Assembly: GCF_001014645.1 (NCBI RefSeq)
Contig: NZ_LASZ01000004.1
Coordinates: 124,001-188,000 of the forward strand
Direction of reading: 5' to 3'
Length of the DNA: 64,000 bases
Source of the DNA: Luteimonas sp. FCS-9
GTDB lineage: Bacteria > Pseudomonadota > Gammaproteobacteria > Xanthomonadales > Xanthomonadaceae
This document shows, piece after piece, positions 1 to 12,352 of this stretch; position 1 is the first letter of the stretch, and each line of letters begins with the position of its first letter. The translations under genes were made by a program, and so were the position numbers. A model generated the notes under the pieces. It was not told the DNA's origin. It ran no database searches and worked only from the letters and a program-made list of their open reading frames with translations.

Positions 1-143
1 TTGCGAGGCGAGATGCAGCATCGGGCAAGGATACCGTGCGTCGCCGTCCTGACCGCCGGCACCGATCGCCTCAACCCCGTTCAGGCTCACGACCCGTTCA
101 CCGCCCCGTGACGACCCTTGTTCCGTCGTCCCTGGAGACCACC

Positions 144-875
144 ATGCGCCCCACCCCGCTCCGCCCCCTGCTGCTCGCCTGCAGCCTCGCCCTCGGGACC
201 GTTTCGATGACCGCCACCGCCCAGGACCGCCACGCCCACGCCGCCACGACCGACGGCACCCTGCTGTCGATCTCGGCCAGCGCCGAGGCCAGCCGCGTGC
301 CCGACATCGCGACGCTGTCGACCGGCGTGGTGACCCAGGCCGCCGACGCCAACGGCGCGATGCGCGCCAATGCCGAGCAGATGACCCGTCTCACCGCCGC
401 GATCAAGGCCGCAGGCATCGCCGAACGCGACGTGCAGACCTCGGGCATCAACCTCAGCCCGCAGTACCGCTACGCCGAGAACCAGCCGCCGGCGATCACC
501 GGCTACCAGGCCAGCAACAGCGTCAACCTCAAGGTCCGCGACGTCCGCCGCCTCGGCGCGGTGCTCGACGCCCTCGTCGCCAGCGGCGCGAACCAGATCA
601 ACGGCCCGACGTTCGAGATCGACGACGCCGACGCCGTGCAGGACGAGGCCCGCGCCGCGGCGCTGAAGAAGGCCCAGCAGCGCGCCGAGGTCTATGCCGC
701 GTCGCTGGGCATGCGCGTGCGCCGCATCGTGAGCATCAGCGAAAACGGCGGGTTCCAGCCGCCGCGCCCGATGCTGGCGATGCGCGCGGTGGCGCAGGAC
801 GCCTCCTCGCCGGTGTCGCCCGGCGAGACCACGCTGACCGCGAACCTCGACGTCGTCTTCGAACTCGGACGCTGA
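144..875 (+). CDS. SIMPL-domain (DUF541) periplasmic protein
   Basis: The 243-residue product starts with a cleavable signal peptide (hydrophobic LLLACSLALG stretch, cleavage near TATAQ, residue 27) and continues as a single SIMPL/DUF541 domain. Typical segments are ISASAEASRVPDIATLS, the DVQTSGINLSPQYRY region and the C-terminal strand TTLTANLDVVFEL. Family members are envelope proteins with loosely defined roles in stress or outer-membrane homeostasis, so no reaction is proposed. The start at 144 is chosen over the upstream in-frame ATG at 36 because it begins the signal peptide directly. The small ORF at 877 follows after one base and may be co-transcribed. Confidence 0.88.
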   Translation: MRPTPLRPLLLACSLALGTVSMTATAQDRHAHAATTDGTLLSISASAEASRVPDIATLSTGVVTQAADANGAMRANAEQMTRLTAAIKAAGIAERDVQTSGINLSPQYRYAENQPPAITGYQASNSVNLKVRDVRRLGAVLDALVASGANQINGPTFEIDDADAVQDEARAAALKKAQQRAEVYAASLGMRVRRIVSISENGGFQPPRPMLAMRAVAQDASSPVSPGETTLTANLDVVFELGR

Positions 876-876
876 C

Positions 877-1050
877 ATGACCCCCAAGGACACGCCGCCC
901 ACCGCCCCGCCCAAGCCCGGCCAGACGCCCGGCTATTCCGAGAACCATCCGCGCGACCACGAGGACGCGCGGCAACCCGACCCCAAGCGCAAGCGCAATC
1001 CCGACGAGGGCGGGCTCGACCGCGAGCCCGAGGGCATGCCCGGCGAATAG
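877..1050 (+). CDS. small proline- and charge-rich disordered protein (57 aa)
   Basis: A 58-codon ORF begins one base after the stop of the SIMPL gene. Its product is almost free of hydrophobic residues: prolines and lysines first (MTPKDTPPTAPPKPG), then alternating acidic and basic residues, ending EGMPGE. No signal peptide or membrane segment is present, so it should be a soluble, intrinsically disordered cytoplasmic protein. Similar small hydrophilic proteins are common in Xanthomonadaceae, but I do not recognise a function. The tight spacing suggests translation coupled to the upstream gene. It could also be a chance ORF. Confidence 0.55.
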   Translation: MTPKDTPPTAPPKPGQTPGYSENHPRDHEDARQPDPKRKRNPDEGGLDREPEGMPGE

Positions 1051-1053
1051 CCC

Positions 1054-1109
1054 GGCCCGCGGCAACGGGCCGCGCGCATCCGGCGCGCGGTTCGGCGGTT
1101 CGACCGCCG
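1054..1109. terminator. three consecutive GC-rich hairpins
   Basis: Directly after the small ORF come three inverted repeats in a row: GGCCCG/CGGGCC, then CCGCGCGC-ATCCG-GCGCGCGG, then CGGCGGT-TCG-ACCGCCG. No U-run follows, so this may act as a Rho-assisted or structural 3' end rather than a classical intrinsic terminator. Confidence 0.35.
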
Positions 1110-1265
1110 GTCCGCCGATAGCGACCGCCTGTCGCCCGCCTCTTGCCTCCCGTCCCGATCGCTGCGCAGCGTGCAGACAGCAACGGCGATCGCGCCCGGC
1201 CCTGCCGACGCGCTGATCGCCACGCTTCCGCCGGCCATCCGGGCCGGCACGACAGGAGGTGGCGC

Positions 1266-1955
1266 ATGGTGCTGCAGCAGACCGCTCCCCGCACGCGGGG
1301 CTTCGAACACCCGGACCGCCGTCCGGACCCGGTCCGGATCGTCGGCATCGCCGGCACGCTCGCGTTCAATGCCGTCGTGCTGTCGATGCTGCTGGTTCCC
1401 GCCGGCGGCGGCGACCCGCCCACGCTGCCCGATGCCGCGCCCTCGCTCGACTTCCGCTGGCTCACGCCCCCGCCGCCGACGCCGCCGCGTCCGCCCGAGC
1501 AGGTCGAGATCGCCGCGCCCCACCCGGTGCCGACGCCCGCACCGAAGCCTGCGCCCGTCGCGATCGCACCGGCCGTCGAGGCCGCGCCCGCGGTCGATCC
1601 CGCACCGTGGCCGATCGTCGAACCGGCGCCTGCGCCCGCCGAGGTCGCGCCGCCGACCATGACCGCGCCCGCGAGCGGGGTGCAGCTGCAGTACGCCGCC
1701 GCGCCCGCCCCCGCCTACCCGCGCGACGCGCTGCGCGCCGGCAACACCGGCGTGGTGCAGCTCGAGGTCCACGTCGGCGTCGACGGCCGGCCGCTGTCGG
1801 TGCGCGTGCACCGCAGCAGCGGTCATCGCGACCTCGACCAGGCCGCGCTGCGCCAGGTGCAGCGGCACTGGAGGTTCCAGCCGGCGCTGCGCGACGGCCA
1901 GCCGGTCGAGGCGATCGGCCTGGTGCCGATCGCGTTCGACCTCGACCGGGGCTGA
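1266..1955 (+). CDS. TonB-family energy transducer
   Basis: The 229-residue protein has the classic TonB layout: a short cytoplasmic N-terminus, one membrane anchor (about residues 24-45, IVGIAGTLAFNAVVLSMLLV), a proline/alanine-rich periplasmic spacer (about 55-135) and a C-terminal TonB domain (about 145-229) with YPRDALRAGNTGVVQLEVHV and the WRFQPAL motif. Such proteins pass proton-motive-force energy from ExbB/ExbD to outer-membrane receptors. No exbBD lies nearby, so this is probably an accessory TonB. It could serve receptors such as the one at the right edge of the window, but that is inference. The ATG at 1266 has a strong AGGAGGT Shine-Dalgarno sequence at 1255-1261; an in-frame upstream ATG at 1143 lacks one. 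Confidence 0.9.
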   Translation: MVLQQTAPRTRGFEHPDRRPDPVRIVGIAGTLAFNAVVLSMLLVPAGGGDPPTLPDAAPSLDFRWLTPPPPTPPRPPEQVEIAAPHPVPTPAPKPAPVAIAPAVEAAPAVDPAPWPIVEPAPAPAEVAPPTMTAPASGVQLQYAAAPAPAYPRDALRAGNTGVVQLEVHVGVDGRPLSVRVHRSSGHRDLDQAALRQVQRHWRFQPALRDGQPVEAIGLVPIAFDLDRG

Positions 1956-1966
1956 CGTCTTCGCGA

Positions 1967-1988
1967 CTGCGGCGGACCGCCGCCGCAG
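1967..1988 (+). terminator. hairpin after the tonB-like gene
   Basis: CTGCGGCGG and CCGCCGCAG are separated by four bases, starting 11 bases after the stop codon. No U-tract follows, so this is only a possible 3' stabiliser or Rho-dependent end. Confidence 0.35.
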
Positions 1989-2104
1989 CCGCCGCCGCAG
2001 CCGCAGCGCGCGCATCGATGCGGCCTCGCGCGTCCCCGCGGTCCCGTCCGCACATGCGGCCCCGAAAAACCGTTCGCCCTTCTGAGCCGACACCCGAACA
2101 CCCC

Positions 2105-2170
2105 CGTAGGAGCGCGCTTGCGCGCGAAGGCCGTCCAGGGAAAGCCCTCGCGCGCAAGCGCGCTCCTACG
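2105..2170. repeat. REP-like inverted repeat, copy 1
   Basis: Left arm GTAGGAGCGCGCTTGCGCGCGA and right arm TCGCGCGCAAGCGCGCTCCTAC flank a short loop (GGCCGTCCAGGGAAAGCCC). The arms pair perfectly, so the element would form a long hairpin. At least eleven related whole or partial copies lie between genes in this window, the pattern of a REP/BIME family moved by a dispersed tyrosine transposase in Xanthomonadaceae; no such transposase is seen here. Confidence 0.9.
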
Positions 2171-2243
2171 GGGACGTTGCACACGAACGGTGCGCGTGGG
2201 CGGCGGCGCGCATCGCCCTTCAGTCCTGGCACACGGACACCCC

Positions 2244-2309
2244 TGTAGGAGCGCGCTCGCGCGCGAGGGCTGTGCAGGGAGAGCCCTCGCGCGCAAGCGC
2301 GCCCCTACG
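2244..2309. repeat. REP-like inverted repeat, copy 2
   Basis: Second copy about 75 bases after copy 1, with arms GTAGGAGCGCGCTCGCGCGCGA and CTCGCGCGCAAGCGCGCCCCTAC (one mismatch in the terminal stem). Together the two copies fill most of the gap between the tonB-like gene and rlmH, which converge on it, and may serve as a shared transcription barrier. Confidence 0.9.
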
Positions 2310-2345
2310 GATCAGGGCTCAACGCATCGTCGCGAAGGCGCACGG

Positions 2346-2816
2346 TCAGGCGCGGTGGTAGGGATGGTTGGCCAGCATCGCCGCGGCGCGGTAGAGCTGC
2401 TCGGCCAGCACCAGCCGCACGAGCATGTGCGGCAGTGTCAGCGGGCCGAGCGACCAGCGCTCGTCGGCGCGTGCCAGCACCGTGTCGGCATGGCCTTCCG
2501 GACCGCCGATCAGGAAGGCCAGGTCGCGCCCCTGCGCGCGCCAGTGCTCCAGCCGCTGCGCGAGGTCCTCGGACGAATGCATCCGGCCGCGGCCGTCGAG
2601 CGCCACCACCAGCGCGTTGCGCGGCAGCGCGGCGAGCACGCGCGCGCCCTCGTCGGCCATCGCGCGCGCGGTGTCGCGGCCCTTGCCGCGCAGGCCCGGC
2701 TCGACCTCGACCAGGTCCAGCGGCAGCCAGTGCGACAGCCGCTTGCGGTACTCGCCGAAGCCGTCGGCGACCCAGCCGGGCGCGCGCTCGCCGACCGCGA
2801 CCAGACGCGCCTTCAT
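2346..2816 (-). CDS. rlmH: 23S rRNA pseudouridine(1915) N3-methyltransferase
   Basis: The 156-residue product matches the family length of about 155. It begins MKARLVAVGER and contains the SPOUT-family glycine loop FLIGGPEGH (about 103-111) and the C-terminal knot SLGPLTLPHMLVRLVLAEQLYRA that binds S-adenosylmethionine. RlmH methylates pseudouridine 1915 of 23S rRNA in the assembled 70S ribosome. It is the last gene of the leuS operon and lies 46 bases after rsfS, an arrangement conserved in many gammaproteobacteria. The start at 2816 is fixed by the family N-terminus. Confidence 0.96.
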   Translation of the reverse strand: MKARLVAVGERAPGWVADGFGEYRKRLSHWLPLDLVEVEPGLRGKGRDTARAMADEGARVLAALPRNALVVALDGRGRMHSSEDLAQRLEHWRAQGRDLAFLIGGPEGHADTVLARADERWSLGPLTLPHMLVRLVLAEQLYRAAAMLANHPYHRA

Positions 2817-2862
2817 GCAGAAAGAATGTCCAGGCGTGCGTCGCGCACGGCCGACCGGCGGC

Positions 2863-3273
2863 TCACCCGTCGCTGCGCGGCTCGCCGGCGCCCGGCGGCT
2901 GGTCGCCGACGGTCCACAGGCGCTCGAGCGCGTAGAACTCGCGCACGCGCGGCAGCATGACGTGCACCACCACATCGCCCAGGTCGACCAGCACCCATTC
3001 GGCCTCGCGCTCGCCCTCGACGCCCAGCGGCTGGCAGTCGAGCTGCTTGGCGCGCTTGACCACCTCGTCGGCGATCGACTTCACGTGCCGGCTGGACGTG
3101 CCCGAGGCGACGACCATGAAGTCGCAGACGCTGCTGCGGCCGCGCACGTCGATGTCGACGACGTCGACGGCCTTGAGATGGTCGACCGCGTCGAGCGCGG
3201 TCCGGAGCAGGACGTCGGCCGGCGGCGGCGGCTCGGGCAGACGGGTCTTGATGACGTGGGCGGTATCGGACAA
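2863..3273 (-). CDS. rsfS: ribosomal silencing factor RsfS
   Basis: This 136-residue protein of the RsfS/Iojap family has the conserved core (DVRGRSSVCDFMVVASGTSSRHVKSIAD, split around residues 42-70) and the WVLVDLGDVVVHVM segment (about 93-106). RsfS binds L14 of the large subunit and blocks subunit joining in starvation. The protein carries a family-typical alanine/proline-rich N-terminus and a short unstructured tail (PPGAGEPRSDG). It lies between nadD (30 bases upstream) and rlmH, the usual order. Confidence 0.96.
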   Translation of the reverse strand: MSDTAHVIKTRLPEPPPPADVLLRTALDAVDHLKAVDVVDIDVRGRSSVCDFMVVASGTSSRHVKSIADEVVKRAKQLDCQPLGVEGEREAEWVLVDLGDVVVHVMLPRVREFYALERLWTVGDQPPGAGEPRSDG

Positions 3274-3303
3274 AGGGGCGGGACTCGGAAAGTGCGGCGT
3301 GGA

Positions 3304-3960
3304 TTATAGCGGAGCGACCGGGTGCGCCCGGTACAGCGCCTTCTCCTCGATGAATGCGGCGACCGCAGCGGGCACCAGCCCGTCGAGCGGCGCGCCGGCG
3401 GCGACCCGTGCGCGGACCTGCGTGGCCGAGGCCGCATGCAGCGGCTGGCGCAGGCGCAGCACGCGCCCGGCCGGCACCGCCGACAACGCCGCCGGGTCGT
3501 CGGTCCAGCGGCCGGCGAGGCAGTCCGCGAGTTCGGGCGGCAAGGCCCCGTCGAGGCCGCTGCCCGGGCGCTCGGCGACGACCAGGTGCGCCAGGTCGAA
3601 CAGCGCCCGCCAGCGGTGCCAGCCGGTCAGCCCCAGCAGGCTGTCGGCGCCGACCAGCCATGCCAGCGGATGCGCATCGCCCAGCCGCGCGCGCAGGCCG
3701 GCCAGCGTGTCGACGGTGTAGCTGCGGCCGCCGCGCAGCAGTTCCTCGCGATCGAGCAGCAGGCCCGGCTCGCCGTCGATCGCCAGCGCGATCATCGCTG
3801 CGCGCTGCGTAGCGTCGGCGCCGGGCGGCGCGCGATGCGGCGGGTCGGCGGCCGGCATCAGCCGGACGGTGCACCGCAGCGCGTCGCGCGCGGCGCGCGC
3901 GATCGCCAGATGCCCGCAGTGGACGGGATCGAACGTCCCGCCGTAGACGAGATGCAGCAT
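3304..3960 (-). CDS. nadD: nicotinate-nucleotide adenylyltransferase
   Basis: The 218-residue enzyme adenylates nicotinate mononucleotide in NAD synthesis. The nucleotidyltransferase signature is at the N-terminus (YGGTFDPVHCGHLAIA, residues about 5-20, with the HxGH pair) and the second ATP-binding motif SATQVRAR (the ISSTxxR equivalent) is near residue 186. The start MLHLVYGG at 3960 lies 8 bases after the holA stop, indicating coupled translation. Confidence 0.95.
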   Translation of the reverse strand: MLHLVYGGTFDPVHCGHLAIARAARDALRCTVRLMPAADPPHRAPPGADATQRAAMIALAIDGEPGLLLDREELLRGGRSYTVDTLAGLRARLGDAHPLAWLVGADSLLGLTGWHRWRALFDLAHLVVAERPGSGLDGALPPELADCLAGRWTDDPAALSAVPAGRVLRLRQPLHAASATQVRARVAAGAPLDGLVPAAVAAFIEEKALYRAHPVAPL

Positions 3961-3968
3961 CGCCGGCG

Positions 3969-5015
3969 TCAGGCCGCCAGCAGCGCGCCGGCCCGGGCGT
4001 CGGCGACCGCCACCAGCAGCCGCTCGAGCGCGAGCCAGGCGTCGGCCGGGTCGATCCCGGGCCGGCCGCGGCCCTTGGCGATGCGGTCGATGCGGCCGGC
4101 CTCGGCCACGAAGCGCTCCCAGCGCGCGGCCGGATGCCGCTGCAGCGCCCGCCGGTAGCCGGCCTGGCGCGCGTCCCAGATGCGCTGGGCCTTGAATTCG
4201 GCGGCCATGTTGCCGCCGCGCGCCTGCACCTGCGCCAGGCTCGCCGCGCGCGCGAGTTCCATGACGATCATGCCCATCAGCGCCGGGATCGCCGCGCCCT
4301 CGGCGCGCAGCCCCGCCAGCATCCGCGCGGCCTGCGCGGGCTGGCCGTTCATCGTGGCGTCGAGCAGGCGGAACACGTCGTAGCGCGCGGCGTCGGCCAC
4401 CAGGGCCTGCATCCGCGCCGCGTCCAGCGGCTGACCGTCGGCCAGCAGCGCCAGCTTGTCGACCTCCTGGGCGGCAGCGAGCAGGTTGCCGTCGACACGC
4501 TCGGCCAGCATCTGCACCGCCGCGCGGTCCGCCGGCACGCCACGGCTGCGCAGCCGCGCCTCGATCCAGCCCTCGAGCTCGTGCGGCTTGACCTGCCAGG
4601 CGACGACGACGTGGCCGATCGCGGCCACCGCCTCGCTCCACTTGCCGCCGTGCTGGCGGCTCCATTCGCCGCCGGTGATCAGCAGCGTGACGTCGGCCGG
4701 CGGATCGGCGCAGAAGCCGGCGATGACCTGCGCGCCCTCCTTGCCGGGCTTGGTCGTGGGCAGGCGCAGCTCGACCAGCCGCCGGCTGGCGAACAGGCTC
4801 GGCGCATGGAACGTCGCCTCGAGCGCGTTCCAGTCCACGTCGCGGCCCTCGGGCTCGAACACCTCGCGTTCCGAGACGCCCTGGTCGCGCGCCGCGGCGC
4901 GCACCGCGTCGGCCGCTTCGAGCACGCGCAGCGGCTCGGGACCGGCGATCAGGTAGGCCGGCCGCAGCGGCTCGCGCGCCAGCTGTGCCGGCAGCCGCTC
5001 GGGGGTCAGTTCCAC
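3969..5015 (-). CDS. holA: DNA polymerase III subunit delta
   Basis: The 348-residue protein matches HolA throughout: N-terminal PAYLIAGPEPLRVLEAADAVR with the degenerate P-loop region, the acidic EPEGRDVDW segment, and the EVDKLALL and GRGRPGIDPADAWLALERLLV regions near the C-terminus. Delta opens the beta clamp within the clamp-loader complex. Order leuS-lptE-holA-nadD is the standard gammaproteobacterial arrangement; 31 bases separate it from lptE. Confidence 0.95.
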   Translation of the reverse strand: MELTPERLPAQLAREPLRPAYLIAGPEPLRVLEAADAVRAAARDQGVSEREVFEPEGRDVDWNALEATFHAPSLFASRRLVELRLPTTKPGKEGAQVIAGFCADPPADVTLLITGGEWSRQHGGKWSEAVAAIGHVVVAWQVKPHELEGWIEARLRSRGVPADRAAVQMLAERVDGNLLAAAQEVDKLALLADGQPLDAARMQALVADAARYDVFRLLDATMNGQPAQAARMLAGLRAEGAAIPALMGMIVMELARAASLAQVQARGGNMAAEFKAQRIWDARQAGYRRALQRHPAARWERFVAEAGRIDRIAKGRGRPGIDPADAWLALERLLVAVADARAGALLAA

Positions 5016-5046
5016 GGCGTGGGCACGCCGCTGTCGGGCCGTGCCG

Positions 5047-5583
5047 TCACTCGCGCACGCGTTCCTGCGGGTTGCGGAACACCGCGTCGATGCGGCGGAT
5101 AATCGAGGCGGTCATCTCGCGCTCGAGCTCGCGCGACAGCAGCTCGCGCTCGGAATCGGCGCCGATCGAGTCGGTCGGCAGCGCCAGATAGTCGCGCGCG
5201 AGTTCGATCGCCTGTTGCGGCACGATGTCGCGGCCGTCGGCGTCGCGCATCGAGAACACCACCGCGTAGCGCAGCGTGTACTCCTGCGCGCGGCCCTGCG
5301 CGTCGAGGCTCGCCGGCAGCGAGGCCCAGCGCTCGGAGCGGATGTCGAGCACGGCGACGTCCACCGCGTCCTCGGCGGCGATCTGGGCGCCGGCCGCGGC
5401 CAGCGCGCGCTCGACCGAGCGCGCGAGCCGGCTGTAGGGATCGGACGAGGCGATCTCCACCGGTCCCAGTTCCGCCGGCAGGGACAGCGCATTGCGCAGG
5501 TGGAAGCCGCAGGCCGACAGCGTCAGCGCGACGGCGGCCACGGCGGCGGCCAGGCGGAGGGAGAACGGGCGGCGGATGCTCAT
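5047..5583 (-). CDS. lptE: LPS-assembly lipoprotein LptE
   Basis: The 178-residue lipoprotein has a signal peptide ending in the lipobox LSAC (Cys at residue 25), followed by GFHLRNALSLPAELG, the family hallmark. LptE plugs the LptD barrel and delivers lipopolysaccharide to the outer leaflet. The C-terminal helix ends in DAVFRNPQERVRE. It lies 66 bases after leuS, as in Escherichia coli and Xanthomonas. Confidence 0.95.
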   Translation of the reverse strand: MSIRRPFSLRLAAAVAAVALTLSACGFHLRNALSLPAELGPVEIASSDPYSRLARSVERALAAAGAQIAAEDAVDVAVLDIRSERWASLPASLDAQGRAQEYTLRYAVVFSMRDADGRDIVPQQAIELARDYLALPTDSIGADSERELLSRELEREMTASIIRRIDAVFRNPQERVRE

Positions 5584-5649
5584 GGGCGGAGTCTGGACGA
5601 GGCGGTCGGGACCGGCAAGCGGCGCGCGGGCGCGCCGTTGCCGGCACGG

Positions 5650-8505
<2,856 letters not shown>

Positions 8506-8506
8506 C

Positions 8507-8512
8507 TAGACT
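8507..8512 (+). promoter_or_regulatory. candidate -10 element of a near-leaderless promoter
   Basis: TAGACT lies only six bases before the ATG of the diguanylate cyclase gene, and no Shine-Dalgarno sequence precedes that ATG. Used as a -10 box, it would place the transcript start at or within a base or two of the start codon. A clear -35 is not visible. Confidence 0.35.
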
Positions 8513-8518
8513 CCCCTG

Positions 8519-10207
8519 ATGTCTAAGACATCATCCCATGCCAGACACCTGCGCCTGCCGGCGGTCCTGCTGGCGTTCGTGCTGCTCCTGGGCGCGGCGA
8601 CCGCGGCGATCGTCGGGGTGCGCGGCCTGGAACGGGCGAACCGGTTGCTCGAGCACAGCTATCTGGTGATCAACCTGCTGGTGTCCTCGGAGGCCGCGCT
8701 GCACGAGGCCGAGTCGAAGGCGCGGGGCTACCGGCTGACCGGGCGCGAGAGCTTCCGTCCCGAGTACGGCGATGCGGTGGCCCGCGCCGGCCAGCACAGC
8801 CGGCGGCTGATCGAGCTGACCGCCGACAACCCGTCCCAGCAGGCGCTCGCGCGGACGTTCGACGCGGACGTGCAGCGGCACCTGAGCACGATGGAGATCC
8901 TGCTCGACCCGGTGCAGATGGCCGCACTGCCCGAGGACGAGCGCCAGCGGCGGATCAGCGACAACGTGCGCCGGGCGGCGTCGATGTCGGTGCTGCGCCG
9001 GGAGATGATGGACGAGGAGACGCGGCTGCTCGGCGAGCGCCAGGTCACCAGCCAGCACCGGGCGACGCTGCTGGTGGTGTTCATCGTGCTGGCCTTCGTC
9101 GTCGCGCTGGGCCTGCTGGTCTTCATGCTGTGGGGCCTGTGGCGCGAGAACCGCCGCAGCCGACGGCTCGAACTCGACGCGCGCAACGCGCTGCACGACC
9201 TGCACGCGCTGTCGGAGCAGCGGCACGCCCAGAGCAAGTACGCCGGCATGCTGCAGAGCTGCCAGACCCGCGAGGAGATCGTGGCGCTGACCACGCGCGC
9301 AGTCGTCGAGCTGGTGCCCGGCGCGAGCGGCCGCTGCTACCTGGCGCGTCCGTCGCAGAACTTCCTCGAGAGCGCGGGCACCTTCGGCGACCACCCGATC
9401 AGCCACGACGACACGGTCACCCAGGACGACTGCTGGGCGCTGCGCCGTGGCCAGCCGCACCACCTGCGCGGCCGCAGCGGCGGCCTGCGTTGCGCGCACA
9501 TCGACGGGGACGCCCCCCTCGACGGCATGTCGACGCTGTGCATCCCGCTGATCGCCCAGGGCCAGTCGCTGGGCATGCTGCATGTCAGCGCGCCCAGCAA
9601 CACCTCGGTCGGCGACAACGATGCCGCGATCCTCGCCTCGCTGTCGGAGCAGATGGCGCCCGCGCTGGCCAACCTGCAGCTGCGCGAGACGCTGCGCACG
9701 CAGTCGCTGCGCGATCCGCTGACCTCGCTGTTCAATCGCCGCTACCTGGAGGTCAGCCTGGCGCGCGAGCTCCAGCGCTGCGAGCGCCGCAACCTGCCGC
9801 TGTCGGTGATGATGCTCGACGTCGACCACTTCAAGCGCTTCAACGACACCCACGGCCATGCCGCCGGCGACGCCGTGCTCAGCCAGGTCGGCCGCCTGAT
9901 CCAGGCCGGCGTGCGCACCGAGGACATCGCCTGCCGCTACGGCGGCGAGGAGTTCACCGTGGTTACGCCCGAGCTGGACGCGGACAGCGCGCGCATTCGT
10001 GCCGAGCAGATCCGCAAGGCGATCGAGATCTCCAGCGTGCAGCACATGGGCCAGACGCTCGGCCCGGTCACGCTGTCGATCGGCATCGCGACCTTCCCCG
10101 CCAACGGCACCACGCCCGAACTGCTGCTGCAGATCGCCGACGCCACGCTCTACCGGGCCAAGGCCGAGGGCCGCAACCGCGTGCTGCACGCCTCGCAGAC
10201 CGCCTGA
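8519..10207 (+). CDS. membrane diguanylate cyclase with CHASE3-like, GAF and GGDEF domains
   Basis: The 562-residue protein has two membrane helices (about 12-35 and 184-206) that bracket a CHASE3-like helical sensor (NLLVSSEAALHEAESKARGYRLTG, read around 44-67). A cytoplasmic GAF domain (about 235-385) and a C-terminal GGDEF domain (about 395-558) follow. The active-site motif is GGEEF (475-479). The inhibitory I-site RxxD (RTED, 466-469) lies exactly five residues before it, so product feedback by cyclic di-GMP is expected. DVDHFKRFNDTHGHAAGD is the canonical GTP-binding segment. It makes cyclic di-GMP from two GTP. What the periplasmic part senses is not visible. Confidence 0.93.
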   Translation: MSKTSSHARHLRLPAVLLAFVLLLGAATAAIVGVRGLERANRLLEHSYLVINLLVSSEAALHEAESKARGYRLTGRESFRPEYGDAVARAGQHSRRLIELTADNPSQQALARTFDADVQRHLSTMEILLDPVQMAALPEDERQRRISDNVRRAASMSVLRREMMDEETRLLGERQVTSQHRATLLVVFIVLAFVVALGLLVFMLWGLWRENRRSRRLELDARNALHDLHALSEQRHAQSKYAGMLQSCQTREEIVALTTRAVVELVPGASGRCYLARPSQNFLESAGTFGDHPISHDDTVTQDDCWALRRGQPHHLRGRSGGLRCAHIDGDAPLDGMSTLCIPLIAQGQSLGMLHVSAPSNTSVGDNDAAILASLSEQMAPALANLQLRETLRTQSLRDPLTSLFNRRYLEVSLARELQRCERRNLPLSVMMLDVDHFKRFNDTHGHAAGDAVLSQVGRLIQAGVRTEDIACRYGGEEFTVVTPELDADSARIRAEQIRKAIEISSVQHMGQTLGPVTLSIGIATFPANGTTPELLLQIADATLYRAKAEGRNRVLHASQTA

Positions 10208-10227
10208 ATCCAGAAGCACGCGTTTCT

Positions 10228-10297
10228 CCGCAGGCGCGCGCCCGCGCGCGATGGGGTTGCCCACGAAAGCCCATCGCGCGCGAGCGCGCTCCTAACG
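10228..10297. repeat. REP-like inverted repeat, degenerate copy
   Basis: Arms resemble the family (GCAGGCGCGCGCCCGCGCGCGAT and CATCGCGCGCGAGCGCGCTCCTAAC) but the left arm has several changes and the right arm carries an extra A. It follows the diguanylate cyclase stop by about 20 bases and sits just before the amidohydrolase promoter. Confidence 0.8.
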
Positions 10298-10342
10298 GGA
10301 AGGGTGCTGATTCGACATCCGATCGGCATCCATCCCTGTGGC

Positions 10343-10348
10343 TACAAT
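10343..10348 (+). promoter_or_regulatory. candidate -10 box of the amidohydrolase gene
   Basis: TACAAT lies 28 bases before the ATG at 10377 and would give a 5' leader of about 22 bases. No convincing -35 is present at standard spacing. Confidence 0.4.
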
Positions 10349-10376
10349 CCGGAACCGCTTCCGCCCGGAGATTCGC

Positions 10377-11702
<1,326 letters not shown>

Positions 11703-11734
11703 AGCCGGCGCGCGATGCGCGCATCGGCGGAGCC

Positions 11735-11761
11735 GCATCGCGCGCAAGCGCGCTCCTACGG
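11735..11761. repeat. REP-like repeat, single right arm
   Basis: Only the CATCGCGCGCAAGCGCGCTCCTAC arm is present; no left arm precedes it. Read on the minus strand it supplies the TAG stop codon (11756-11758) of the membrane-protein gene that ends here. Confidence 0.8.
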
Positions 11762-12352
11762 GTGTTCCCGCCCTCGGCGCGCTGGCGGGAGGCGCCACGC
11801 CAACCAGCCTGTCCAGCCGCACCAGGCGAGCAGCAGCACGCGGTCGGCCGCGCCCGACGCGGCGATCGCCGGCAACGCCAGCGCCGTCGCGACCGCGGCC
11901 ACGGCCAGCAGCGAAGCGATCCGGACCCGCGGCAGCGCGACCGCGGCCAGCGCCGCGCCGGCGCCGAACGCCAGCGCCCACAGCAGCCAGGCGGTCGCGT
12001 GTGCGCGGCTGCCGCCGCCGTCGAGTTCGCCGGCATCCAACGGCAGCGCGCCCTGCAGCGCGAACAGCAGCGCAGCCAGCAGCCACAGGCGCAGCGCGAC
12101 GCCGGCGACCAGGCCCGCGCCGGGCGCCCACGCGCGCGCGCGCCAGGCGACGGCCGCGACCGCCAGGCCGGGCGCGCCGAATGCGAGCAGGTTGAACGCG
12201 GGCGCGTGCGCCAGGCCGGTCGCGCCGGGCAGCGCCAGCGGCAGTCCTTGGGGCAGCGCCGCGGCGCGGGCGAAGCCGAACATCGCCAGCCACGTCATGG
12301 CGTGCGCGGCGGCCACCAGCGCCGTCGTCCACCCCCGCGTCGTTCCCGCCAT
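11756..12352 (-). CDS. multi-pass membrane protein of unknown function
   Basis: The 198-residue product is mostly hydrophobic, with about six predicted membrane segments (for example LVAAAHAMTWLAMFGFA, LVAGVALRLWLLAALLFALQ and ALAFGAGAALAAVALP). It resembles the loose DUF998-type group of small integral membrane proteins, but I see no diagnostic motif. The last residues (RRGREHP) and the stop codon lie within or beside a REP-like repeat arm, so the C-terminus may have been changed by the insertion. It is divergent from cnoX. Confidence 0.7.
   Translation of the reverse strand: MAGTTRGWTTALVAAAHAMTWLAMFGFARAAALPQGLPLALPGATGLAHAPAFNLLAFGAPGLAVAAVAWRARAWAPGAGLVAGVALRLWLLAALLFALQGALPLDAGELDGGGSRAHATAWLLWALAFGAGAALAAVALPRVRIASLLAVAAVATALALPAIAASGAADRVLLLAWCGWTGWLAWRLPPARRGREHP

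Noticed and set aside
1956..2345. transposon between the tonB-like gene and rlmH
   Set aside because: Only two REP hairpins are present; there is no transposase frame and no long terminal inverted repeat.
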